Source of the DNA: JAENVT01 sp963805445
GTDB lineage: Bacteria; Actinomycetota; Acidimicrobiia; Acidimicrobiales; Ilumatobacteraceae
Reading direction: 5' to 3'
Assembly: GCA_963805445.1 (NCBI GenBank)
Contig: CAWDUI010000055.1
Coordinates: 186,001-250,000 of the forward strand
Length of the DNA: 64,000 bases
Below, one piece after another: positions 19,150 through 28,397 of the stretch (within the stretch, counting starts at the first letter, position 1; each line of letters opens with the position of its first letter). The translations under genes and the position numbers were made by a program. Below the pieces are notes generated by a model that saw only the letters and a program-made list of their open reading frames with translations, was not told the DNA's origin and did not search any database.

Positions 19150-20489
19150 TGGGTTCCGACCAACCCGTGTTCTTGCCGCAGGAGGTCATCCGCGCCAAGC
19201 GCGACGGCTGGCGGCTGACCGATGCCGAGATCACCCGGTTCGTCGCCGGGCTCACCGACGGGAGCGTGGGGGACGGCCAGGCTGCTGCCCTGGCCATGGC
19301 CATCTACTTCCAAGGGATGGATACCGCCGAGCGTGTCGCCCTCACCACGGCCATGTCTCGATCCGGCTCCACCATGACGTGGGACCGTGCCGACCTGCAC
19401 GGGCCGGTGGTCGACAAGCACTCGACCGGTGGGGTCGGCGACAAGGTCAGCCTGATGCTCGCACCCTTGGTCGCTGCGTGCGGAGCTCATGTCCCGATGA
19501 TCTCCGGGCGAGGGCTGGGGCACACCGGCGGAACGTTCGACAAGCTCGAGAGCATCCCCGGATATGCCACACGGCCGGACAACGACCTGTTCCACAAGGT
19601 CGTCGCCGAGGTCGGTTGCGCGATCATCGGTCAAACCACCGACCTGGCGCCCGCCGATGGCCGGCTCTACGCCATCCGCGACGTCACCGCGACCGTGGAG
19701 TCGATCCCGCTGATCACGGCGTCGATCCTGGCAAAGAAGTTGGCCGCCGGCCTCGATGGCCTGGTGATGGACGTCAAGTTCGGAAACGGCGCCTTCATGT
19801 CCGAGCTCAGCGAGGCCGAGGAGTTGGCCCGCAGCATCGTCGACGTGGCCGGCGATGCCGGGCTGAAGACGACCGCACTGCTCACCGACATGAACCAGGT
19901 GTTGGGGCGCACGGCCGGCAACGCGCTCGAGGTGCGCGAGACGATCGACTGGCTGACCGGGGCCAGCGATGAGCCCCGCCTGACCGAGGTGGTGCTGGCC
20001 CTCGGGGCCGAGATGCTGCTGCTCGTCGGGCTCGCCGCCGACCTCGGCGCGGCGACCGCGATGTTGGTTGCAGCACGATCGGAGGGTCACGCCGCCGAGC
20101 GCTTCCAGCGAATGGTGGCTGCCCTCGGCGGCCCCAACGACCTGATGGAACGTCCCGACGAGTATCTACCCGACGCTGCGGTCACGAAGCAGGTGGTGCC
20201 GGCTCGCAGCGGCTACGTGCAGGCGATCGACACGCGCGCCGTTGGCCTGGCTGTCGTCGCGCTCGGCGGCGGGCGCATGCGGGTCAACGACCCGATCGAC
20301 CACGCCGTCGGCCTCGGCGAAGTAGCGGGGGTGGGCGAATTCGTCGACCACGAACGACCGCTCGCCATCGTGCACGCCCGAACCGAATCGGAAGCGTCGA
20401 TCGCCGCCGACGCGGTCCGGGCAGCCTGTTCGATCGATGATTCACAGCCGGTCGTCGGCCCGGTCGTCGCCACTCGGATCACGGCGTGA
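19149..20489 (+). CDS. deoA: Thymidine phosphorylase
   Basis: A 446-residue enzyme that phosphorolyses thymidine or related pyrimidine nucleosides. The signature VDKHSTGGVGDKVSL and SGRGLGHTGGTFDKLES for phosphate binding, DVKFGNGAFM and the C-terminal barrel-sandwich domain are all present. It produces deoxyribose-1-phosphate, which a mutase (not in the window) would convert for DeoC. It lies between deoC (overlap of one base) and the phosphoribosyltransferase (one base gap). Its placement in a stress island suggests nucleotide salvage during starvation. Confidence 0.93.
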   Translation: MGSDQPVFLPQEVIRAKRDGWRLTDAEITRFVAGLTDGSVGDGQAAALAMAIYFQGMDTAERVALTTAMSRSGSTMTWDRADLHGPVVDKHSTGGVGDKVSLMLAPLVAACGAHVPMISGRGLGHTGGTFDKLESIPGYATRPDNDLFHKVVAEVGCAIIGQTTDLAPADGRLYAIRDVTATVESIPLITASILAKKLAAGLDGLVMDVKFGNGAFMSELSEAEELARSIVDVAGDAGLKTTALLTDMNQVLGRTAGNALEVRETIDWLTGASDEPRLTEVVLALGAEMLLLVGLAADLGAATAMLVAARSEGHAAERFQRMVAALGGPNDLMERPDEYLPDAAVTKQVVPARSGYVQAIDTRAVGLAVVALGGGRMRVNDPIDHAVGLGEVAGVGEFVDHERPLAIVHARTESEASIAADAVRAACSIDDSQPVVGPVVATRITA

Positions 20490-20490
20490 C

Positions 20491-21174
20491 GTGAACCGGC
20501 TCGAGTTCTACGACCGCCAGTCGGCAGGCGTGGTACTCGGCATCCAACTCGCCAAGGTCAACCTCGTCAGACCCGTCGTGCTGGCACTGCCACGCGGTGG
20601 CGTGCCAGTGGCCGCGAAGGTTGCCGAAGCCCTCCACCGCGCCGCTCGACGTGATCGTTGTGCGCAAGCTGGGCGTGCCAACTCGGCCGGAGTTGGCGAT
20701 GGGGGCCATCGGAGAGGACCAGGTCGTGGTGCTGAACCACGACGTGCTGCGCCGTGCTCATGTGAGCAGCGACGAGTTGCAAGAGGTCGAGGCCCGAGAA
20801 CGGGCGGAGCTCAGCCGGAGGATCCAGTGGCTACGCACCGTGCGGCCACGCGAGTCACTCGTGGGGCGCTCGGCGATCATCGTCGACGACGGGATCGCCA
20901 CCGGGGCGACGACCCGCGCCGCCATCCGCGTCGCACCGCCCAGGGAGCGGGCGACGTCACGGTGGCGGCACCAGTCGCACCGCCCGACGTCGTCGAGATG
21001 CTCAACGACCTCGCTGACCGCGTCGTGTGTCTTGCCCAACCCGACCCGTTCTGGGCAGTCGGCAGCTGGTACCGCCACTTCGAGGCAGTCACCGACGACG
21101 AGGTCGTGAAAGTGGTCAGCGCCGCATACACCGGCGCGGACCTTGCGTCCGCGCACCAAAATCCATATCGGTGA
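20491..21174 (+). CDS. Phosphoribosyltransferase domain protein (two frameshifts)
   Basis: The start is GTG 20491, directly after deoA. The N-terminal reading has VVLALPRGGVPVA; after a shift near 20,630 the second frame gives DVIVVRKLGVP and the PRPP-binding loop SAIIVDDGIATGATTRA; after another near 20,935 the original frame resumes with VTVAAPVAPPDVVEML and ends at 21174. Joined, the protein is about 228 residues and looks like the stand-alone phosphoribosyltransferases found in actinobacterial stress islands (the N-terminal domain of mycobacterial Rv0571c is of this kind). The nucleobase substrate is not known; a role in regulation or RNA/nucleotide turnover is possible. Confidence 0.8.
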   Translation: MNRLEFYDRQSAGVVLGIQLAKVNLVRPVVLALPRGGVPVAAKVAEALHRAARRDRCAQAGRANSAGVGDGGHRRGPGRGAEPRRAAPCSCEQRRVARGRGPRTGGAQPEDPVATHRAATRVTRGALGDHRRRRDRHRGDDPRRHPRRTAQGAGDVTVAAPVAPPDVVEMLNDLADRVVCLAQPDPFWAVGSWYRHFEAVTDDEVVKVVSAAYTGADLASAHQNPYR

Positions 21175-21230
21175 CCTTCTCGGGACATTCGACCGTGGGA
21201 CAGCATTACCTCGCCCCCGAAACTGAGACG

Positions 21231-21878
21231 GTGAACACCAAGCGTCTGGAGCCACCCGATGCAGCGGGCGAGGTCGGCGGCCCGTCGACCGATGCATTCC
21301 TGTCGATGGTGCTCGATCGGACGACCGACGGCATCATGCTCGCCGACAGCCGAGGGGTGATCGTGTACGCCAACCAGCCGTTGCTCCAAATGTTCGGATA
21401 CGACACCGCGTTGCTCGGTCAACCCATCGAGATCCTCCTGCCGGAGTACCTGCGCAAGCAGCACCGCCATCAGGTCGAAGGATTCGTCGCCGCCCCGCGG
21501 CCGCGCCCGATGGGTCGCGACGACCTCGATCTCGAAGGTCGCCGGGCCGACGGCTCGCGGTTCTCGATCGATGTGCAGTTGAACCCGATGCCCGAATCGA
21601 CGCTCGTCGTCGCCACGATCCGAGACATGACGGCCCAGCGACAGGCGTCGGTCGACCAGGCGATCGCCACGATCGACCTCAACCACGCCAGGAGTCAGGC
21701 CGCGCGGCTCGGGATCGCACTCGATCTGGTGATCCAACGGCTCTTCGCACTCGGACTCTCGATCACAGCCAGCGCTTCCGACGAGCGGATGCTCTCCGAG
21801 CGGCTGACGACCGCCCTCCACGGCATCGACGAGATCATCGACACCATCCAGGAGACTCGCCAGACTGTTGGTCCCTGA
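21231..21878 (+). CDS. PAS-domain protein with degenerate histidine-kinase dimerisation segment
   Basis: From GTG 21231 (GTG 21171, overlapping the previous stop, is an alternative) the protein has a PAS domain with TDGIMLADSRGVIVYAN, LGQPIEILLPEYLRKQH and VVATIRDMTAQ. The last 60 residues align with the HisKA_3 helix of NarL-type kinases (normally IARELHD-VIQRLF), but here read RLGIALDLVIQRLFALGL, lacking the phospho-accepting His, and no ATPase domain follows. The intact kinase at 23,787-24,786 has a closely similar PAS domain. It may form mixed dimers with that kinase or sense a ligand independently; both are inference. Confidence 0.75.
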   Translation: MNTKRLEPPDAAGEVGGPSTDAFLSMVLDRTTDGIMLADSRGVIVYANQPLLQMFGYDTALLGQPIEILLPEYLRKQHRHQVEGFVAAPRPRPMGRDDLDLEGRRADGSRFSIDVQLNPMPESTLVVATIRDMTAQRQASVDQAIATIDLNHARSQAARLGIALDLVIQRLFALGLSITASASDERMLSERLTTALHGIDEIIDTIQETRQTVGP

Positions 21879-21932
21879 GCAGCAGGACATCCGGCCCGTG
21901 AGTGCCGACGGCAGACGAAGTTCTCTGAAGTC

Positions 21933-23036
21933 ATGATCACCGCCACCGGAGTCAACTTCAACACCCTTCGCGAGCTGGCCGGATGGGAAGCGCCCGTCCT
22001 GCTCAGCGTGTTCGTGCCCGTGGATTTCTCGCAACCGCACGGCGCCGAGTCCGTGACGAAAGCCCTGCGCCTAGCGGCGAAAGAGGCCACCACGAAGCTG
22101 ACGAACGAATACGCCGTCAGCTCGGACGACACCGCCGCGTTCGTGGCCCCACTGCTGGATGAGATGCTGGTCGACCTCCTGCCACGCGCCACACGAGGCG
22201 TGGCGATCTTCGTGTCACCCGAGCGCGTGGTGCAACTGGTCCTCCCGGTCGAGGTGGGTCCCGCTGTCGAAGTCGGTGATCGCGCCGACCTCCTCCGGCT
22301 GTTGCCGGCGGCCATCGACGACCAGGTGTACTTCGCGCTGACGATCGGCAAGAAAGGCGCCCAGCTCTTTCGAGGGAGCCGATTCGAGTTCCACCCCGTT
22401 GCCGTTCCCGAGATGCCGGGTTCGATCGACGACGCGCTGTGGTACATCCGCCGCGAATCGGTCATGAGCCGCAATGGCACGGGTTCGCTGCACGGGGCAG
22501 GTGGTGGGGAGGACCTGCACAAGGACGATGTGCGTCAGTACATCCACCTCATCGACAAGGCGATCACTCCGGTGCTCCACGGTGCCGGAGCGCCGCTGGT
22601 CGTGGTCGGCGTCGAGTACGAAGCGGCGATGTTCATCAACCAGTCCCACTACCGCAACACAGCCGACGTCGCCATCGCCGGTAGCCCCGACTCGATGTCG
22701 GCCGACGAGTTGCACCGGCGCTCGTGGGAGTTCGTCCAATCGCTGCCGCCGGCCGGCGCGGGCGCTCTCGACCGACTGCGCGAGCTGGTCGGAACCGGCA
22801 AGACAGCGACTGATCCCTACGAGGTCGTCGCCGCCGGTCGCACCGGCTCGGTCGGTGAACTGCTGGTGGCCCGATCCGAGACGCAGATCGGTGAGACCTC
22901 GCCGGCAGCGGCTGCAGAAAGGACGGCCGTCGTGGCCGCGGTGAACGACTCGCTCCTGCATCGGGCCCGCATCCACCTGGTTGGCGACGAGACACTCCCC
23001 GCCGGAGTGCGGTTTGCAGCGGTGTTGCGGTACTGA
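21933..23036 (+). CDS. Bacterial archaeo-eukaryotic release-factor-like protein (baeRF)
   Basis: A 367-residue protein with N-terminal LLSVFVPVDFS, the central YFALTIGKKGAQLFRG strand and the C-terminal segment HKDDVRQYIHLIDKAI...LVVVGVEYEAAMF, which correspond to baeRF families related to eRF1 domain 2 and Vms1. Mycobacterial Rv2629, a DosR regulon member, belongs to the same superfamily. A role in ribosome rescue or in tRNA/peptidyl-tRNA hydrolysis under stress is suggested by homology only. It is flanked by the PAS protein and the DevR-like regulator. Confidence 0.72.
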   Translation: MITATGVNFNTLRELAGWEAPVLLSVFVPVDFSQPHGAESVTKALRLAAKEATTKLTNEYAVSSDDTAAFVAPLLDEMLVDLLPRATRGVAIFVSPERVVQLVLPVEVGPAVEVGDRADLLRLLPAAIDDQVYFALTIGKKGAQLFRGSRFEFHPVAVPEMPGSIDDALWYIRRESVMSRNGTGSLHGAGGGEDLHKDDVRQYIHLIDKAITPVLHGAGAPLVVVGVEYEAAMFINQSHYRNTADVAIAGSPDSMSADELHRRSWEFVQSLPPAGAGALDRLRELVGTGKTATDPYEVVAAGRTGSVGELLVARSETQIGETSPAAAAERTAVVAAVNDSLLHRARIHLVGDETLPAGVRFAAVLRY

Positions 23037-23072
23037 CAAGGGCGCCCCGGCAGTGTGGGCGTTCATGTCCGC

Positions 23073-23086
23073 AGGACCTTGGTCCT
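23073..23086. promoter_or_regulatory. DosR-box-like palindrome upstream of response regulator
   Basis: AGGACC-TT-GGTCCT is a perfect 14-base inverted repeat, 34 bases before the regulator's ATG. It matches the core of the DosR/DevR box (GGACTWWAGTCC) at 10 of 12 positions with the same two-base A/T spacer. Autoregulation by the adjacent DevR-like protein is inferred. Confidence 0.55.
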
Positions 23087-23120
23087 TGGTAACTAGTCCG
23101 ATTTGTGCTCCCATAGGGGA

Positions 23121-23777
23121 ATGGACGAAATTTCCCAGAAGGTGACCGTGTTCCTCCTCGACGATCACGAGCTGGTTCGCGAAGGTGTTCGACAGCTGTT
23201 GGAGGCCGACGGCACGATCGAGGTCGTGGGCGAAGCCGGCACGTGTGCTGATGCTGTGGCCAGAATCCGAGCCACCAGACCACAGGTCGCGGTGCTCGAT
23301 GTGCAGCTTCCCGACGGAAGCGGTGTCGAGGTCTGCCGCGATGTGCGCAGCGTCCGTCCCGATCTCGTGTGCCTGATGTTGACGTCGTTCTCCGACGAAG
23401 AAGCACTGTTCCAATCGGTGATGGCGGGCGCCGCGGGCTACGTCCTCAAGCAGATCCGCGGCAACGATCTCGTCTCTGCCGTTCACAGAGTGGCGCGTGG
23501 TGAATCGTTGATCGACCCTGCAGTCACCGGGCAGCTGCTCGAGCGGCTCCGCAACCCACACCAGGACCAGGACCCGAGGTTGGCAGCACTGACCGATCTC
23601 GAGCGAACGATCCTCGACTACGTGGCCGAGGGCCTCACCAACCGCCAGATCGCCAACAAGGTGAACCGCGCCGAGAAGACCGTCAAGAACTACATGTCGT
23701 CGATCCTGATGAAGCTGGGCATGACCCGCCGCACCGAAGCCGCCGTGTTCGCCGTCAGGGCCAAGACCGAGCACTGA
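23121..23777 (+). CDS. DevR/DosR-like NarL-family response regulator
   Basis: A 218-residue regulator. The receiver domain has the acidic pair DDH, phospho-accepting Asp60 in VLDVQLPDGSG, and Lys in YVLKQIRG; the C-terminal LuxR-type helix-turn-helix carries TDLERTILDYVAEGLTNRQIA-type helices and AEKTVKNYMSSILMKLGM. The close resemblance to mycobacterial DosR (the EKTVKNY recognition helix and MxRRTxAAVFA ending) supports a role as regulator of a hypoxia/dormancy regulon. ATG 23121 was chosen; a TTG at 23103 is possible because AGGGG is too close to the ATG. It converges with the kinase gene. Confidence 0.88.
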   Translation: MDEISQKVTVFLLDDHELVREGVRQLLEADGTIEVVGEAGTCADAVARIRATRPQVAVLDVQLPDGSGVEVCRDVRSVRPDLVCLMLTSFSDEEALFQSVMAGAAGYVLKQIRGNDLVSAVHRVARGESLIDPAVTGQLLERLRNPHQDQDPRLAALTDLERTILDYVAEGLTNRQIANKVNRAEKTVKNYMSSILMKLGMTRRTEAAVFAVRAKTEH

Positions 23778-23786
23778 CCGGCGTCG

Positions 23787-24786
23787 TCACCCCTCGGTGC
23801 TCGACCGCGGCACGGTCCAGCGCACCTCGGTGCCCCGAGGATCAGCCTCGGCGAACGTTGCCTCGCCACCGAACCGCGACGCCCGCTCGCGAATGTTGCG
23901 CAGACCGAGCCCGCCGCTGTTCTGCTGCTGGTTGGCGGCAATCCCAACGCCGTCGTCGGAGATGACCAGCGTGACCATCTCGGCGCCGACATCGAGCGAC
24001 ACGTCGGTCCGGCTCGCCTCGGCATGCTTGGCAACGTTCATCAGGGCCTCGCGCAACACCGTCAACAGCTCGGAGCGGAGCTCGTTCGGGACGTTGCCAA
24101 GCATGCCGCTGAGCCGCAACGTCGGCCGGTGACCAAGCAGCCGGGACGCCTCGTTGATGCTGGCGCTCAACGCGACGGCCAATCCACTGTCGAGTTGCGA
24201 CGGGCGTTGCAACGTGAAGATCACCCCGCGGATCTCGCGGATGGCCTCGTCGATCTCGTCGACCACAGCCGACACCCGGTCGGTGGTATCGGGCCGACCG
24301 GTCGATGCCTGCAGGTGCAGCCCGGCAGCGAACAGGCGCTGGATCACGCTGTCGTGCAACTCGCGGGCGATGCGATCGCGGTCGTCGAGTACATCGAGGC
24401 GGGCCTTGGCCTGCAGCAGTTGTGCTGAGGTCTCGACTCGTTCGGTCACGTCACGCACCGTGGCGACCGTCGCTGAGACCTCGCCGCTGAGCGGGCTGAG
24501 GGCAATCTCCACCGGCACCTCGCTGCCGGATCGCGGTGCAATGCGGACAGCAACAGCCCACCGCCCATCGGCCGCGGCCTCGGGGCTCGGTGTAGGTCGC
24601 ACGGTCGGTCCGATGCCTCGGATGCAACCGCTCGGGGACCAGCACCTCGATCGGCTCGCCGATCAATTCGGCGGGGGGCCACCCGAGGATGTCGAAGCTG
24701 TGCGCGTTGGCATACAGGATCACGCCGTTGTTCGCGACGACGACGACCATCTCCGGAATGCTCTCGAACAGCGCCCAAGGATTCAT
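23787..24786 (-). CDS. PAS-containing histidine kinase of the NarL/DosS type (frameshifted)
   Basis: The N-terminus from ATG 24786 (MNPWALFESIPEMVVVVANN) is a PAS domain with LIGEPIEVLVPERLHPRH. Near 24,590 the frame changes and the rest reads TVRDVTERVE, the HisKA_3 motif RIARELHDSVIQRLF with the phospho-accepting His, and an ATPase domain with DDGVGIA and GGLGLRNIRERA. No transmembrane helix or heme GAF domain is seen, so sensing is cytoplasmic through PAS. It is the likely partner of the adjacent regulator, facing it tail to tail. The PAS domain is nearly a twin of the one at 21,231. Confidence 0.83.
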
Positions 24787-24856
24787 CGACACGTTGTCCA
24801 CAGCGCCAGTTTTACATGTTTGGAGCCGTAGCCGGCTGTGTGTGATGGGAACCCGT

Positions 24857-25771
24857 CTAGAACCTGGGCTGATGGCGCGCTTCGTCACGGTGGCCGGGTG
24901 TACGAACCACCGCCACAGGGCACAGCGTCCGGTGCAGCGTCGCCCGGCTGACCGAACCGAGCAGCAGCGACCGCAACCCGCCGCGACCACGGGACCCGAC
25001 GACGATCAGATCGGCGTCACGCGCTCTCAGTCAGCAGCGCTGCGGCCGGCGCGCACTTCGCAGAGCTTCGGCCTGATGTCCACCGACCCATCGGTCAACC
25101 TCGAACCCAACGATTCCAGGCTCGTTCGCAGCTCGTTGACGGCCGCCGTCTCCATGGGTTTGCGGATCTCGCGGGACGAGGAGCCTGACACGTCGTAGGG
25201 ATACTCCCATGCGTGCACCACGGTGAGCGCGGCACTGCTCGCCAGTGCCTCGACGTAGGCCCATTCGAGCGCGGCCAACGACTCGGGCGAGCCGTCGACG
25301 CCCACCACGATGTTCTTCATCGTCTCGCCTGACGGGGGTCCTGCAGGAACGACGATGACCGGCACGTGGGCGCGATGTGTGAGCTCGGCCGCGACCGAAC
25401 CGATCACCCCGTTCAGCAAGTCCGGTCCGGCCTGTCGACCCGACGACGATCTCATCGTCCGCCGCCGCAGATTCTGCGATGCCGACGACTGCGGAGGACA
25501 GCAGAGTGATCCCCTCCACCACGATGTGCGAGTCGATGGCGGCGGCGGCATCCATAGCCCTGCGAACATCGGCCTCGGCTTCTTCCTTCAACACGTCGAT
25601 GTCGACGGAGCTCGGGTAAACGGCGCCATCGAGACCGCCGTACGTCGGCGCGGTGTAACAGGCGATGACTCGGATGCCCATGTCGCGGCGGCGAGCTTCG
25701 TATGCAGCCCACCGCAGTGCTTCGAACGACGAATCGGATCCGTCGATTCCAACAATGATCTTCGTGGGCAT
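24857..25771 (-). CDS. Tandem universal stress protein (two UspA domains, two frameshifts)
   Basis: From ATG 25771 the first domain reads TKIIVGIDGSDSSFEALRWA and ends with DDEIVVGSTGRTGLA; the frame shifts near 25,430, and the second begins MKNIVVGVDGSPESLAALEW. A second shift near 25,032 lets the true end DADLIVVGSRGRGGLRSLLLGS be read, stopping at TAG 24857-24859. Joined length is about 305 residues, normal for the mycobacterial two-domain USPs such as Rv2623 that are strongly DosR-induced. A half-site AGGACCTT lies about 43 bases before the start (25813-25820), similar to the regulator's palindrome. ATP binding is expected from the G-x2-G-x9-G pattern. Confidence 0.85.
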
Positions 25772-25843
25772 ATCGCGATTGTCAGCCCGAACGCAGTGGC
25801 GCGACAGGGGAGAAGGTCCTCGTGCTGTTCGCTGTGGTCCTGC

Positions 25844-26542
25844 TCACGTCGAGGCGATGTCGATCACCAGCCTCGGTGGGTCGTCGAGGGTGGTGACCTC
25901 GAAAGGCCGCTGCTGATCGACCCCGATGGCCCAGGTGGTGACGCTCTCGTAGTTGCCGAGCATCACGAGCTCTTTGATGTGCGTCACGTCGGTCGGGGTG
26001 ATGCGGGTCGGGCCGTTGTAGCCGTTGCCCTCCATGTTGGTCATCCACGATTCGACGGTCACGACGATGAACGCCGCGCCGGCGACATCAACCGGCTCGC
26101 CTCGGGGATCGTCGGTCAGCGGGGCGGCCTCGTAACGCACATGCCAGCCCGGGAAGGTGCCGGTGCCCTGGAGCTCGAGCACGAATCGGTCGCTGCAGGC
26201 ACGAGTGCCGGTTCGAACGTCGGCTCCGACCAGGCCGGACAGGCGCCCGGGAAAGCCTTCCGAGGTGACGTCGGTCTGGGTCAACGCGGGGCACACGGTG
26301 GTTGTGGCCACGACCGTTGTCGACGGCTTGGTTGCCGGTGTGCTCGTCGACGTCGTCGTTGTCGTCGGCGGCCCGGCTGTGGTGACCGGAGCCGTCGTGA
26401 CCGTGGCCGGTGCCGAACCAGCGGCGGTCGTCGCGCTCGACGATGCGGTGTCGCCACATCCTCCGGTGATGATGGCGAGCACGCCGGCTACGGACATCGC
26501 GGCCCACCGCCTCGCGTGCCGTGCTGGTCGACGAATGGTCAT
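25844..26542 (-). CDS. Secreted or lipid-anchored AMIN-like domain protein
   Basis: A 232-residue protein with a twin-Arg-poor leader, a hydrophobic stretch and a possible lipobox (AIITGGC, not canonical at -3), a Thr/Ala-rich linker at residues 34-80 with runs such as TTTTTTSTST, and a C-terminal domain with SDRFVLELQGTG, WHVRYEAAPL and the ending DDPPRLVIDIAS. That ending is typical of AMIN-like domains, which bind cell-wall or membrane ligands. The function is not known. It is the first gene upstream of the stress-protein gene on the same strand but 73 bases away. Confidence 0.75.
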   Translation of the reverse strand: MTIRRPARHARRWAAMSVAGVLAIITGGCGDTASSSATTAAGSAPATVTTAPVTTAGPPTTTTTSTSTPATKPSTTVVATTTVCPALTQTDVTSEGFPGRLSGLVGADVRTGTRACSDRFVLELQGTGTFPGWHVRYEAAPLTDDPRGEPVDVAGAAFIVVTVESWMTNMEGNGYNGPTRITPTDVTHIKELVMLGNYESVTTWAIGVDQQRPFEVTTLDDPPRLVIDIAST

Positions 26543-26596
26543 GTGCAGATGATGCCTCCTGACGAGGTGATCTGAAAGGGGCCGAAGACCGGAGAT

Positions 26597-27605
26597 TTAC
26601 CGACCGATCCGCATCTTCATCCACGAAGCAGAGTTGTGGAAGTTGGCGACAGCGCTTCCCGGGGCGCAGATCGTGTCGCACGCCTCGGCGATCTCTGCGC
26701 TGATCGTCATCTCCATCACCGGCAGCAGATGCTCCAACTGGTCCACGGTGCGCGGGCCGATGAGCGGAGCGATGACCGCCGGCTGGTGCATCAGCCACGC
26801 AATCGCCAGCCGTGCGGCATCGAGACCCGAGTCGCGCGCCAGCCGCACGAATTGGTTGCCGGCCTCTACGGCTCCCTGGCTGACGCGGTCGGCGTAGATC
26901 CCGCCGCGCATGCTGGCCCGTGAACCCTCCGGACGGATGTTGTCGTCGGCGTATCGCCCGGCCAGCACGCCCATCGCCAGCGGCGACCACGGCAGCAGAC
27001 CGAGCCCGTACTTCAGGGCCATCGGCACCAGCTCGTTCTCGACTCGCCGATCCAGCAGGTTGTACGGCGGCTGATCGGTCACGAACGGCACCAGACCCAC
27101 GCAACTCGGCCACCAGCACACCCTCCAACACCTTCCAGGCAGGCGCGGTCGAACTGCCGACGTAACAGACCTTGCCCTGATGGACGAGGTCGGTGAGGGC
27201 GCCCAGCGTCTCGTCGATCGGCACGTCGAAGTCGGGTCGGTGCAACTGGTACAGGTCGATGCGGTCGGTCTGCAGGCGGCGCAACGACTGTTCGCAGGCC
27301 CGCATGATGTGCAGCCGCGAGTTGCCACGATCGTTGGGTCCCGTCCCGGTCGGGTAGTGCACCTTGGTGGCAATCAGCGCTTCGTCGCGCCGCCCGCTCT
27401 CGGCCAGGACCCGACCGATGACCCGCTCGGCCTCGCCGGCGCCGTAGCTGTTGGAGGTGTCGATCAGATTGATGCCGGCATCGAGAGCGCGGATGATCAT
27501 GCGGCTCGACTCGTCCTCGGGCGTCGGGTTCAAGATGTTGTCGGTGCCGAGTGCGAGGGGCGCCACCATCGCCCCCGTGTGACCGAGCCGTCGATACTCC
27601 ACCAT
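26597..27605 (-). CDS. Aldo/keto reductase (frameshifted)
   Basis: NADPH-dependent reductase of the AKR superfamily. The first part (YRRLGHTGAMVAPLALGT, SNSYGAGEAERVIG, ATKVHYP, the QLHRPDFDVPIDETL strand) gives the catalytic Asp-Tyr-Lys-His set. Near 27,100 the frame shifts and the second part (FVTDQPPYNLLDRRVE, LPWSPLAMGVLAGRY, APLIGPRTVDQLEHLL) completes the barrel and NADPH site. Joined length is about 336 residues. It starts on the stop codon of the SDR gene (TGATG), so the two are cotranscribed and may reduce related carbonyl substrates. Confidence 0.88.
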
Positions 27606-28348
27606 CACCTCGCTCCGTATCCGGCGTCGACACTGACCAGCGCGCCGGTCATGTAGCTGGCCTCATCCGACGCCAGGAAGCACACGACGCGGGCGATCTC
27701 GTCCGGCTCGGCAAGCCGCCCCATCGGGACGGTCGCCGCGATCTGGGCGAGCAGTTGGCTGGTGACGGCCTCGGCCCGTTCGGATTGCAGCATGGGAGTG
27801 TTGACCTCGCCGGGGCAGACCGCGTTGACCCGGATCCCATCGCCGGCGTGATCCATCGCCAGCGCACGGGTGAGGTTGTGCACTGCGCCTTTCGACGCGC
27901 AGTACGCAGCAACACCCGCGGAACCGAGATCGCCCCAGATCGACCCGAAGTTGACGATCGCACCGCGACCCTGTGGCTTCATCACTCGAAGGGCTGCTCG
28001 ACACATGTAGAACGTGCCGCTGACGTTGACACCCATGATCCGCGTCCACTGCTCGTCGGTGGTGTGCTCGCCGCTGGCCCGCACGATCACGCCGGCCGCG
28101 TTCACCAGCACATCGAGCCGTCGACGGTGGCTCATGGTGGCGGCGACCACGCCATCGCAGAACCCCGAGTCGCTGACGTCGCCCACGATCGAGGTGCCGC
28201 CGATCGCCGCCGCAACGGAAACGGCCAGCTCAGCTTGTCGATCGACGATCACGACGTGGGCGCCTGCCGCGGCCAGACGCCGAGCCGTCGCCGCCCCCAT
28301 CCCCGATGCACCACCGGTCACGATCGCAACACGCTCCGCAAAGTCCAT
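27605..28348 (-). CDS. Short-chain dehydrogenase/reductase (classical SDR)
   Basis: A 247-residue classical SDR from ATG 28348. TGGASGMGAA is the cofactor loop, NAAGVI the structural motif, and FGSIWGDLGSAGVAAYCASKG gives the Ser-Tyr-Lys catalytic set. The end EASYMTGALVSVDAGYGAR matches 3-oxoacyl-ACP reductase-like alcohol dehydrogenases. An Asp at the end of strand beta2 (VIVDRQ) favours NAD over NADP. It forms an operon with the aldo/keto reductase and is divergent from the lamin-tail protein, with only 49 bases between the starts. Confidence 0.88.
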   Translation of the reverse strand: MDFAERVAIVTGGASGMGAATARRLAAAGAHVVIVDRQAELAVSVAAAIGGTSIVGDVSDSGFCDGVVAATMSHRRRLDVLVNAAGVIVRASGEHTTDEQWTRIMGVNVSGTFYMCRAALRVMKPQGRGAIVNFGSIWGDLGSAGVAAYCASKGAVHNLTRALAMDHAGDGIRVNAVCPGEVNTPMLQSERAEAVTSQLLAQIAATVPMGRLAEPDEIARVVCFLASDEASYMTGALVSVDAGYGAR

Positions 28349-28397
28349 GAACACAATCTTGACTCATGCCGCTCGCACCCGCGCCGATACCTCATTC

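Noticed and set aside
22215..23774. 519-codon minus-strand frame over the baeRF and regulator genes
   Set aside because: Antisense shadow of two well-supported plus-strand genes; composition His/Arg/Asp-rich without domain.
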